From assembly GCF_023674465.1 (NCBI RefSeq), contig NZ_CP098400.1, positions 744,001 to 808,000 on the forward strand: a stretch of 64,000 bases of DNA. The letters are read 5' to 3'. This stretch comes from Xiashengella succiniciproducens. GTDB taxonomy: Bacteria; Bacteroidota; Bacteroidia; Bacteroidales; Marinilabiliaceae. Both the position numbers and the translations under genes were made by a program. The notes beneath the pieces are model-generated. The model was not told where the DNA came from. It searched no databases and saw nothing but the letters and a program-made list of their open reading frames with translations. Position 1 is the first letter of the stretch. Every line of letters begins with the position of its first letter. This document shows, piece after piece, positions 33,044 through 41,358 of this stretch.

Positions 33044-34114
33044 CTAAAGATTGCTGTGAGTAGAAAGGCTGGAGTACAGGTCGACGATCCTTTGCGTGGT
33101 TTGTCTGATGCCGAAGTCCTTTCTGGTGTTGTCTGACACGATTGCAGCTTTTTGGCGGAAGTCGTCCCTGTTGTCGAAGAAGGTTTTGAGTTCTACGTAA
33201 AGCGACTCTTTAGAAGGAGGCATCCCGTGAATATGGACGAAGTTGTTTATCGCGTATTCATTATAGTTGGGTGGAACAACGATGTGCCCCATTCTTTTGG
33301 AATTGACTGAGATTACATTCGCACCACGGGCGAGTGCCTCAATGGCCACACGTCCTACACCAAGAACCAGTTCGGGGAAGAACTCATGGATTTCCAATTT
33401 GCTGATAAAGCCCATATATCTGATGGCCTCCTCGTTAAGTCTTTGGTTTGTTGCATCGATAACAGGCATCAGTTCCGGCACTCCATTACCATCGCCGATT
33501 AAGAACAGTCTGATTTCAGGGAATTGCGGTTTCAGTATTTCGACCGATGAAATCAGGTGACGAATTACTTCAGAGTGTCTTCCATCAATCCTGCTGATAT
33601 AGCCAATTGCGAACGGGGATATTGAGGGAAGCTTTTCCGGCAGCGGGATTCCGTTAGGGATAATAACTGATTTGTGGCGTATGTTCTCGTAATGCCTGGA
33701 TACATTAAGAACCTGCTGGCTGACGAATATTATCGAGGTGCAGAGTTTTCTTGCTATAGCTGACCTTAGATCGTGTCTGACCCTACCGTGCACTGTAGCG
33801 ACAACCGGGATTCCTAGTATTTTCCCTGCAAGGCATGCTGAAATAATAGGGAGTCTCTGATGTGCGTGGATAACTTCAATTTTGTATCGAAGGGCGAGGA
33901 AGATTATCAGAAGCGTATGGGTGAAGAGCAAGTTTGCTACCAATGAAGGTATCCAAACGAATTTTATCCTTTTGTCCAACAGCGTTGTTTGTCGTCCGTG
34001 ACGAGTAGCAAGAATTATGTTGTGATCCATCACAGCAAGCTCATTGCATAGCTCCCTGACATGATTTTCTGCACCCCCAAAGTCAAAGCGGTTGACTAGC
34101 TGTAAGATACGCAT
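33044..34114 (-). CDS. Glycosyltransferase, GT4/GT1-like (GT-B fold)
   Basis: This 356-aa protein begins MRILQLVNRFDFGGAENHVREL, the N-terminal Rossmann signature of GT-B enzymes with the GGAE(N) acceptor-side motif. It continues with VIHAHQRLPIISA, ATVHGRVRHDL, IPNGIPLP, IGYISRIDGRHSEVI and ELVLGVGRVAIEALARGANVI, the last matching the E-x7-E-like nucleotide-sugar site. These enzymes retain the anomeric configuration when adding a sugar to a glycan or lipid. It stands alone and not within a capsule or LPS cluster, so the acceptor is unknown. Confidence 0.85.
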   Translation of the reverse strand: MRILQLVNRFDFGGAENHVRELCNELAVMDHNIILATRHGRQTTLLDKRIKFVWIPSLVANLLFTHTLLIIFLALRYKIEVIHAHQRLPIISACLAGKILGIPVVATVHGRVRHDLRSAIARKLCTSIIFVSQQVLNVSRHYENIRHKSVIIPNGIPLPEKLPSISPFAIGYISRIDGRHSEVIRHLISSVEILKPQFPEIRLFLIGDGNGVPELMPVIDATNQRLNEEAIRYMGFISKLEIHEFFPELVLGVGRVAIEALARGANVISVNSKRMGHIVVPPNYNEYAINNFVHIHGMPPSKESLYVELKTFFDNRDDFRQKAAIVSDNTRKDFGIRQTTQRIVDLYSSLSTHSNL

Positions 34115-34355
34115 ATATCTTTACCCACATATATTGTGGTAAAGGTATTTAAATAACTGTTTACATAAACAGGGGTATTGAAAAAAAACAATGATTTTTT
34201 GCGGTATTTATGAGATTACAAATGTCGCTGTAACGAGCAGGGGAAATAAATATATAGTCCCCATTCCATGTCAACCCACAATTATTACCCTTAGCCAGAC
34301 CAGGTCATATCTATGTATAGTGTTTTGGTTATTATATAGTATTGAGAAAGGTATC
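34115..34355. other. AT-rich intergenic region without a recognised gene
   Basis: This stretch between the glycosyltransferase start and a terminator hairpin should contain the glycosyltransferase promoter. I see no RNA gene or conserved coding sequence in it. Confidence 0.4.
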
Positions 34356-34399
34356 AATAAAAAGTCAATAGCCCGTAAGCGGGCTATTGACTTTTTATT
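34356..34399. terminator. Very long perfect hairpin (20-bp stem)
   Basis: Bases 34356-34375 are exactly complementary to 34380-34399, with loop TAAG. The ends are AATAAAAAG and CTTTTTATT, so both strands gain T-runs. It lies 37 bp beyond the stop of the minus-strand gene 34436-35494, which it should terminate. Confidence 0.85.
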
Positions 34400-34435
34400 A
34401 CCTTAATGTTGAAATATTACTTGGTGTGAAATGTG

Positions 34436-35494
34436 TTAAGGCATTTCGATGTTTTCCAGATCAGGAATAAAATGACGGGTGCTTGCATTATGTTTTTGCA
34501 TTTCAGCAATCAAATTATCCATTTCCTTTATCATTTTTTGTCCGTCTTTGGGGTCGAAATCATTGGCGATAATATTCTGTGCATATTCCTTAGCCAATTC
34601 AAACTGTTCGGTTAGCATATAGATCTGAGCAAGGTTATAATATGCCATGTACCTGATTTTCTTTTCGCCTTTTGCTTCGGTATTGGTGTATTTTTTGGGA
34701 AGGCTCAAATAGTAGTCAATCGCCGGTTGGATATTGGTCATAAAGTCTTCCGGAATTGCATCTGCGGTAATAGCACTCAGTGCATTCTTAGCAGTATTCC
34801 ATGCTTCCAGAGAGGGTTGGAATTCAAGGTGTTTTTTGGATCCAATAGACCATAAATTTTCTCTGGTCCTCATGACTGGGTAGCCGAAATCATAATTAAG
34901 GCTACCATTTAATGATTTTATGGCTTCAGTTATTTGCTCATCAACCAGTTTGGCCTTGATTTCAAGTTTGTTGTTGTTATAATAGTTGGCAGCATCTGAA
35001 CCTTTAGAATATTCACTAGACTTGAATTCTTTTTTACTGTCTCTTCTGGCCAGGGTATAGGAGGTAAGTCGGTTACCAGCATGGTCTTTAACTTCTGCTC
35101 TGGCCTCAAATGAATAGACAACTTTTGCATAATAATAATAGCTACGACCAGTTTCCTTTCCTTCTTTATCTTTGTGTACCTCTACACGTTCAGCTACCTC
35201 AGAACTCTCGATCATAAGGTCATTAAGGGTAACAGTTACATTGAAATGGGCAAGTTCGCTGATTTTTTGCTTTCCTTCGATTGCAATCAATTCGTTAGCC
35301 CTATCATTGGAATAGGCTTCAAGTGCAACAGTTTTATTAATTATTACAGAATAAGTCTTGAATGACGGTTCTAGGACCTGGTTTGGTAAACGGCGGTATG
35401 AGTAGTCAAACCATTCCTTGTCGATGTCGACCCTTTGTGCCGAAAGATTCAGAAAGAATAGGCTCGCGATCAGGGTGGGTAATAGATTTTTCAT
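34436..35494 (-). CDS. Secreted protein of unknown function with TPR-like C-terminus
   Basis: This 352-aa protein has a cleavable signal (FFLNLSAQ, about residue 19). The N-terminal half is beta-rich (WFDYSYRRLPNQVLEP, FNVTVTLNDLMIE, GRSYYYYAKVVYSFEARAEV). The C-terminal third is helical, with a TPR-like pair (MAYYNLAQIYMLTEQFELAKEYAQNI, about 285-315). Proteins beginning with this WFDYSYRRLP-type region are found exported in Bacteroidota and are unnamed as far as I know. It is a single gene with a strong terminator. I cannot name a function. Confidence 0.65.
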   Translation of the reverse strand: MKNLLPTLIASLFFLNLSAQRVDIDKEWFDYSYRRLPNQVLEPSFKTYSVIINKTVALEAYSNDRANELIAIEGKQKISELAHFNVTVTLNDLMIESSEVAERVEVHKDKEGKETGRSYYYYAKVVYSFEARAEVKDHAGNRLTSYTLARRDSKKEFKSSEYSKGSDAANYYNNNKLEIKAKLVDEQITEAIKSLNGSLNYDFGYPVMRTRENLWSIGSKKHLEFQPSLEAWNTAKNALSAITADAIPEDFMTNIQPAIDYYLSLPKKYTNTEAKGEKKIRYMAYYNLAQIYMLTEQFELAKEYAQNIIANDFDPKDGQKMIKEMDNLIAEMQKHNASTRHFIPDLENIEMP

Positions 35495-35622
35495 AAATTA
35501 TATAAATTTTAAGATTTCAGGTTGATACGGATTGCTTTTTACTAGGTTGCAAAATGTGAATAATTTAAAATTATTTTAAAGAAGAGCGTTGTCTTCCTGA
35601 CCAGGGATGATAGGTGGTCTAG

Positions 35623-35997
35623 GCTTTTTACTTAGTTTATGACACCACAGCCAATCAAATTAAGGTTGACCAATATCTGCAATCAAAAGAGTGGGATAAA
35701 ATTGAGAAGCAGGGGTTTGGTGTCAACAGAGCTATGTCAGCACAGGTGTTTACCGTTATGCAGAATTATATTGCCAAGTTTCCACAGCAGGCTCAGAAGC
35801 TCCTTAGAAATGTAAATTTCAGAACTCATGGAATGGGCTCGTTTGAAAAGAACAGGCTCAGCAAAACGGATCATTATGAGCCATACAAGGGCGATGCTCA
35901 AAGCTTTTTGGACAACCTGGAGCATGAGGGCGATGCAGCACTATTTGGCAGTGGTGGAAATACTACAGGGGAATATATATCGAATTCGCACTATTGA
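35623..35997 (+). pseudogene. Remnant of a larger gene, unknown product
   Basis: An open frame of 124 codons runs from just after a TAG (35620-35622) to the stop at 35995-35997. The only internal ATG is at 35734, and coding-like sequence extends well upstream of it (YDTTANQIKVDQYLQSKEWDKI). That suggests the 3' end of a truncated gene rather than a small gene. It is hydrophilic, with MQNYIAKFPQQAQKLLRNV and GSGGNTTGEYISNS, and matches no family I know. No ribosome site or signal is seen. It lies next to the CRISPR array and may be a relic of an invading element. Confidence 0.45.
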
Positions 35998-36039
35998 AAA
36001 TAACAGCAAAGCATTACAGCTAAGTCAGGGTCTGTTATT

Positions 36040-36073
36040 AAAAAAGAGCAATAATCATTGATTACTGCTCTTT
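36040..36073 (-). terminator. Terminator hairpin on the minus strand next to the array
   Basis: AAAGAGCA (36043-36050) pairs with TGCTCTTT (36066-36073), extended by TAATC/GATTA inside. On the minus strand the hairpin is followed by TTTTTT (36045-36040), so it would stop leftward transcripts leaving the array. Confidence 0.55.
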
Positions 36074-36195
36074 AACCGGGATTGTTGGTAATACGCTGGT
36101 CCTATTCAGCTGTCCGTGCCCCTCCTCCCGTGGTTTATGGAACTTCCTTGCCCGCACTACCAACTGGTACAAATATATAAACAAATTACTGAAAA

Positions 36196-36261
36196 GTTGT
36201 GAATTGCTTTGACTCCGTCGATCTTCGATTCAAATTGTATCTTTGAGGTATTGGTGACACC
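36196..36261 (+). repeat. Degenerate terminal CRISPR repeat with 20-bp insertion
   Basis: The first 15 and last 31 bases match the repeat (one A for G change), but 20 bases beginning GACTCCGTCG interrupt it between positions 15 and 16. It marks the end of the array farthest from the cas genes. Confidence 0.85.
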
Positions 36262-39200
36262 TTTCGGTCGATGTGCGCACCGATGCCACCGGTTGTGAAT
36301 TGCTTTCAGATTGTATCTTTGAGGTATTGGTGACACCTTTGCTCATCAGTTGCGAGCGAATACAGGGTTGTGAATTGCTTTCAGATTGTATCTTTGAGGT
36401 ATTGGTGACACCAACAAAAATGTTTTCTTCCAATATCTGAGCGTTGTGAATTGCTTTCAGATTGTATCTTTGAGGTATTGGTGACACCAATACGCCGAAA
36501 CATACCAACGTGCAGTTGTTGTGAATTGCTTTCAGATTGTATCTTTGAGGTATTGGTGACACCGGAATGGCGGCGAGTGGGTTTTTCATCAATGTTGTGA
36601 ATTGCTTTCAGATTGTATCTTTGAGGTATTGGTGACACCTGTTGCTATTACATTTACGATCATTAGAAAGTTGTGAATTGCTTTCAGATTGTATCTTTGA
36701 GGTATTGGTGACACCATTTGCGCGGATTTACTTTGAGGTACTGGGTTGTGAATTGCTTTCAGATTGTATCTTTGAGGTATTGGTGACACCACCGGCAATG
36801 ATCGCTGCCTTAGTTGCGTTGTTGTGAATTGCTTTCAGATTGTATCTTTGAGGTATTGGTGACACCGACATTCCAGAATATGTCGCTTTAAACTGGTTGT
36901 GAATTGCTTTCAGATTGTATCTTTGAGGTATTGGTGACACCTTGAGGATGTTCAGGAATATTGCAAAGAGCGTTGTGAATTGCTTTCAGATTGTATCTTT
37001 GAGGTATTGGTGACACCAACTCAGTGTTCTCAATATCTGCAATTTGCGTTGTGAATTGCTTTCAGATTGTATCTTTGAGGTATTGGTGACACCGGTTTGA
37101 CACGTAACCCTGCTCGTGATTAGTTGTGAATTGCTTTCAGATTGTATCTTTGAGGTATTGGTGACACCCCAACATCAAATCAATTCAAACCCAACATCGT
37201 TGTGAATTGCTTTCAGATTGTATCTTTGAGGTATTGGTGACACCCGCTTCACGTGAGGAGATTCTTTTTCACCTGTTGTGAATTGCTTTCAGATTGTATC
37301 TTTGAGGTATTGGTGACACCTGAAAGCACTTACAAACACCTTACTTATTGGTTGTGAATTGCTTTCAGATTGTATCTTTGAGGTATTGGTGACACCTTTG
37401 GCTGACGATACGGCAGTTGGCTACGAGTTGTGAATTGCTTTCAGATTGTATCTTTGAGGTATTGGTGACACCAGAGCGCACAGGCGGAGGCACGTACGCA
37501 GGGTTGTGAATTGCTTTCAGATTGTATCTTTGAGGTATTGGTGACACCGAGGCTTATTTTGGGGGCCCCCTATTCTCCGTTGTGAATTGCTTTCAGATTG
37601 TATCTTTGAGGTATTGGTGACACCGCAAAGAAGGGCTTGCCGATAGTTTGGCCAGTTGTGAATTGCTTTCAGATTGTATCTTTGAGGTATTGGTGACACC
37701 ACTATGTGAAATTGGTTGAGGATCTATACGTTGTGAATTGCTTTCAGATTGTATCTTTGAGGTATTGGTGACACCTCTCTATTGATAGAATCCAATAGAC
37801 CAATAGTTGTGAATTGCTTTCAGATTGTATCTTTGAGGTATTGGTGACACCGCATCTGTCACCGGGACAAAGGGCGGGGTTGTTGTGAATTGCTTTCAGA
37901 TTGTATCTTTGAGGTATTGGTGACACCCGCTTTGTTTTGGCGTATATGGTATATGCCGTTGTGAATTGCTTTCAGATTGTATCTTTGAGGTATTGGTGAC
38001 ACCTGTATCTTAATACTTCAGCAGATCATTCTAGTTGTGAATTGCTTTCAGATTGTATCTTTGAGGTATTGGTGACACCTTAATATTTTTCTTGTAATGC
38101 GGGTAGGTGGTTGTGAATTGCTTTCAGATTGTATCTTTGAGGTATTGGTGACACCACCACAACCACACAATGACTCACACATTCTGTTGTGAATTGCTTT
38201 CAGATTGTATCTTTGAGGTATTGGTGACACCCTGCCTTTTAATCATTATCTTTTGTGGGGTGTTGTGAATTGCTTTCAGATTGTATCTTTGAGGTATTGG
38301 TGACACCGCAAACGTTGACCTTAGAGATGACCGCATGGTTGTGAATTGCTTTCAGATTGTATCTTTGAGGTATTGGTGACACCACTGTACCATCTTTAAA
38401 TTTAAGTGTTGCAGTTGTGAATTGCTTTCAGATTGTATCTTTGAGGTATTGGTGACACCATACAAACACATACTAAAAACATAAAGATAGTTGTGAATTG
38501 CTTTCAGATTGTATCTTTGAGGTATTGGTGACACCTGTCGAAAACGACGTTTGCATCTAAGGTTCGTTGTGAATTGCTTTCAGATTGTATCTTTGAGGTA
38601 TTGGTGACACCTTTTCGATAAGCAAAGGAAAGCCTTCATCAGTTGTGAATTGCTTTCAGATTGTATCTTTGAGGTATTGGTGACACCTTTGTATAATTTA
38701 CGAACAGTACTCCCCACGTTGTGAATTGCTTTCAGATTGTATCTTTGAGGTATTGGTGACACCTCATAAGTGTTGTTGAATAACGCCTATTTAGTTGTGA
38801 ATTGCTTTCAGATTGTATCTTTGAGGTATTGGTGACACCTGTAGCTTTACCGGGAGACACCTTCGACATGTTGTGAATTGCTTTCAGATTGTATCTTTGA
38901 GGTATTGGTGACACCCTCTCAACTTGTCGGCATCGTCTTCTGAATGTTGTGAATTGCTTTCAGATTGTATCTTTGAGGTATTGGTGACACCTCCACTTTG
39001 AGAAATTGGTAGTGAGAAACCGTTGTGAATTGCTTTCAGATTGTATCTTTGAGGTATTGGTGACACCCTATGTTCGGTCATACAGCATTGCAAGCGTGTT
39101 GTGAATTGCTTTCAGATTGTATCTTTGAGGTATTGGTGACACCGGAATTTTATGTATTACTTCTTAATCGGGGGTTGTGAATTGCTTTCAGATTGTATCT

Positions 39201-39826
39201 TTGAGGTATTGGTGACACCAAAATTGCCTTTTAAAGACTCAAAGAGATAGTTGTGAATTGCTTTCAGATTGTATCTTTGAGGTATTGGTGACACCGTCAT
39301 TTTTTGTAAAGTAAAAAAGCAACCGTTGTGAATTGCTTTCAGATTGTATCTTTGAGGTATTGGTGACACCTGGATATTTTGGCTGGCCTCCTCAACATTG
39401 GTTGTGAATTGCTTTCAGATTGTATCTTTGAGGTATTGGTGACACCTTTTTTGTTATTTTTACAATGTGATTAAAAGTTGTGAATTGCTTTCAGATTGTA
39501 TCTTTGAGGTATTGGTGACACCGGTTAATTCTGGAGAAGCAAGCATTTTTCAGTTGTGAATTGCTTTCAGATTGTATCTTTGAGGTATTGGTGACACCAT
39601 CAGGGCGCTTTCAGGGCGCTTTTAGGGCGTTGTGAATTGCTTTCAGATTGTATCTTTGAGGTATTGGTGACACCTTCGTGGAAATACCACAACACGATTG
39701 ATGCGTTGTGAATTGCTTTCAGATTGTATCTTTGAGGTATTGGTGACACCAAAACAGGAATGTAAAACGTTTTGATATAGGTTGTGAATTGCTTTCAGAT
39801 TGTATCTTTGAGGTATTGGTGACACC
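36196..39826 (+). CRISPR. Type II-C CRISPR array, 47 spacers
   Basis: There are 47 intact, visually identical 46-bp repeats starting at 36292 and ending at 39826, preceded by one degenerate repeat (36196-36261). Repeats begin GTTGTGAATTGCTTTCAG and end TATTGGTGACACC. Spacing is 76 bp in most units and 75 bp in seven, so spacers are 30 or 29 nt. The orientation given is that in which the repeat 5' end pairs with the tracrRNA at 45590. In this sense each repeat carries TTG (bases 2-4) and TATCTTTG (bases 23-30), 18 bp apart, the layout of a Bacteroidota promoter. The array converges on cas2. Spacer targets cannot be named from sequence alone. Confidence 0.97.
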
Positions 39827-39905
39827 AGACCCCGAATTAATGTTCTGATTATTAGGTTGGTAAATCAAGAATCAGAAGGGAAATTTGGGAACCTTTTTGA
39901 AAAAG

Positions 39906-39931
39906 AAAAGCTCCGCATGGAGCTTTTTTTA
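39906..39931. terminator. Terminator between the array and cas2
   Basis: AAAAGCTCC (39906-39914) pairs with GGAGCTTTT (39919-39927), loop GCAT, with a T-run on the plus side. The minus side reads CTTTTCTTTTTC. It can end both the array transcript and the cas operon. Confidence 0.8.
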
Positions 39932-39944
39932 TTTTAGGATTAGT

Positions 39945-40277
39945 CTAAAAGAGCTCAAGTTGCATATATGGCGTTGCTTTATCTTTAGGTTCTTTACCAT
40001 AGTATACCTCCATGTCGCCAAATTGCTTGTCTGTTACTCTAATTATTCCAATATTCCCTTTTGGAGGCAAATTCTTTTTGACACGCTTTATATGAACTTC
40101 TGCATTTTCCTTACTTGGACAATGCCTTATATATATTGAGAATTGAAACATAACGAAGCCGTCCTTAAGCATCTTCTTCCTGAAGTCGGAGTAGATCTTT
40201 CTGTCTTTCTTTGTCTCAGTTGGCAAATCAAATAGCACCATTACCCACATAACTCGATATTCACTTAAACGTTCCAT
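39945..40277 (-). CDS. cas2: CRISPR-associated endonuclease Cas2
   Basis: This 110-aa protein starts at the ATG at 40277. A longer frame begins upstream, but its first 28 residues lie inside cas1 and lack conservation. [22 protein letters not shown] has the ferredoxin-fold first strand and the conserved Asp17. [21 protein letters not shown] is typical of type II Cas2. With Cas1 it forms the spacer-integration complex. The gene overlaps the end of cas1 by 17 bp, is the last of the cas9-cas1-cas2 operon, and is separated from the array by a terminator. Confidence 0.95.
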   Translation of the reverse strand: MERLSEYRVMWVMVLFDLPTETKKDRKIYSDFRKKMLKDGFVMFQFSIYIRHCPSKENAEVHIKRVKKNLPPKGNIGIIRVTDKQFGDMEVYYGKEPKDKATPYMQLELF

Positions 40278-41193
40278 TTTCTGGGAATTTAGGATAAACA
40301 ATCTTTCTCGTCTGTTTCTCAAAACAACTTGAAAGTGATGCAGTGGTCTGTGAAACTGCAACCATCAATGGACTCCTTTTATTATTAATAACGACATCCA
40401 ATTGGGGAACACTGAGTAAATGCCATTTGACTTCTTTAGATAATTCTGAGTACTTTATACCACTATCTATTATGTCTAGTACTAGTTTGTCTACAAAGGG
40501 TCTATATGGTTCCATAATGTCGTCTGCAAGACAGTATGCGTTGTATCTGTTATGATGATGTATGCCTAATGTGGGTAATAGACCAGACCCTACAAGTGAA
40601 CGTGCTACAATAGCTCTCAGAACAGCATATCCATAGTTAAACAAGTTATTGGGTGGGTCTTCTTCTCGTCCTCTTTTGAAGCTTCCAGCTGGGAATAGAT
40701 TAGCCCAGTAATATGCAGCTGCCCTTGCTTCATGGTTTTGGCTGTCTCCTGAGGTAACACTATCTGCCCAGAAAAGCATATTGTCTATATTCGAATTAGT
40801 TTTGAGCCTAAGTAACTCGGCCTGATTTTGTATTTTTGCTTTAACTGTCTGTTGCCAAAGTTGCTTCTTAAGTGGGAGTGATGCAGAAATTTGAGCCCTG
40901 AACTTCTCTGTTTGAACTGTATGTCCATCTAAAGGAAGTAGCAGTCCAGTTGGATGGTGTTTGCTGTCACAAGTGATAAAGGCACAGTTATTAGCCAGTA
41001 GTTTCTCCATCAATGAATGTGTAATAGTGATTTGCTGATGGTCAGTTATTACTACTCCAATGTCCTCTATCGGAATTGTGTTCTTTCCGGTTTTTCCTTT
41101 TAAGTTGTTGGATTCTGGGAAGTTTATCTCGAGTTGCTCGTCACGTGTACTTAGATATACCGGATTTCCAAAATAAAGAGTCTTTTTAATCAT
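40261..41193 (-). CDS. cas1: CRISPR-associated endonuclease Cas1 (type II)
   Basis: This 310-aa integrase starts [23 protein letters not shown], typical of type II-C Cas1. The C-terminal helical domain carries the metal ligands: Glu155 in [11 protein letters not shown], His in GIHHHNRYN (212-214) and acidic residues in [11 protein letters not shown] (Glu228). It catalyses insertion of new spacers at the leader-end repeat together with Cas2, and in type II systems Cas9 takes part in protospacer choice. It lies 165 bp after cas9, with a perfect hairpin in the gap. No csn2 or cas4 is present, which places the locus in II-C. Confidence 0.96.
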   Translation of the reverse strand: MIKKTLYFGNPVYLSTRDEQLEINFPESNNLKGKTGKNTIPIEDIGVVITDHQQITITHSLMEKLLANNCAFITCDSKHHPTGLLLPLDGHTVQTEKFRAQISASLPLKKQLWQQTVKAKIQNQAELLRLKTNSNIDNMLFWADSVTSGDSQNHEARAAAYYWANLFPAGSFKRGREEDPPNNLFNYGYAVLRAIVARSLVGSGLLPTLGIHHHNRYNAYCLADDIMEPYRPFVDKLVLDIIDSGIKYSELSKEVKWHLLSVPQLDVVINNKRSPLMVAVSQTTASLSSCFEKQTRKIVYPKFPENGTFK

Positions 41194-41296
41194 AAATTCA
41201 GGTAAGAGGTTTTGGTTGTGTACGACTCTGATGGTGAGAATGTTGCGCTAGTGCCTCATTTCTATACTACAAAGAAGTTTAATACTATTAACAAAC

Positions 41297-41339
41297 AAAT
41301 CCATACCTATGCGAACAAGTCAACAATAGGTATGGATTT
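41297..41339. terminator. Perfect 14-bp hairpin between cas9 and cas1
   Basis: AAATCCATACCTAT (41297-41310) is exactly complementary to 41326-41339, with a 15-nt loop. It begins 20 nt after the cas9 stop (minus strand). The following bases TTTGTTAATAG are only mildly T-rich, so it may be a partial terminator that separates cas9 from cas1-cas2 expression. Confidence 0.55.
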
Positions 41340-41358
41340 CATTCCAAGTAACAGTACT

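Noticed and set aside
34191-34406. A 71-codon open frame upstream of the glycosyltransferase
   Set aside because: It runs into the 20-bp terminator hairpin, has no signal or motif and no start context.
36040-36073. Evidence that the array is transcribed on the minus strand (T-tract terminator pointing left)
   Set aside because: The tracrRNA tail and terminator lie on the plus side of the anti-repeat, which fixes crRNA orientation as plus; the hairpin can stop read-through from either source.
36230-39825. Many minus-strand frames of 60-138 codons with repeated SPIPQRYNLKAIHN
   Set aside because: These are translations of the CRISPR repeat; the period is 76 bp and the sequence is the array itself.
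39945-40361. A longer Cas2 with 28 extra N-terminal residues
   Set aside because: The extension lies inside cas1 and lacks Cas2 conservation; [10 protein letters not shown] fits the family start.
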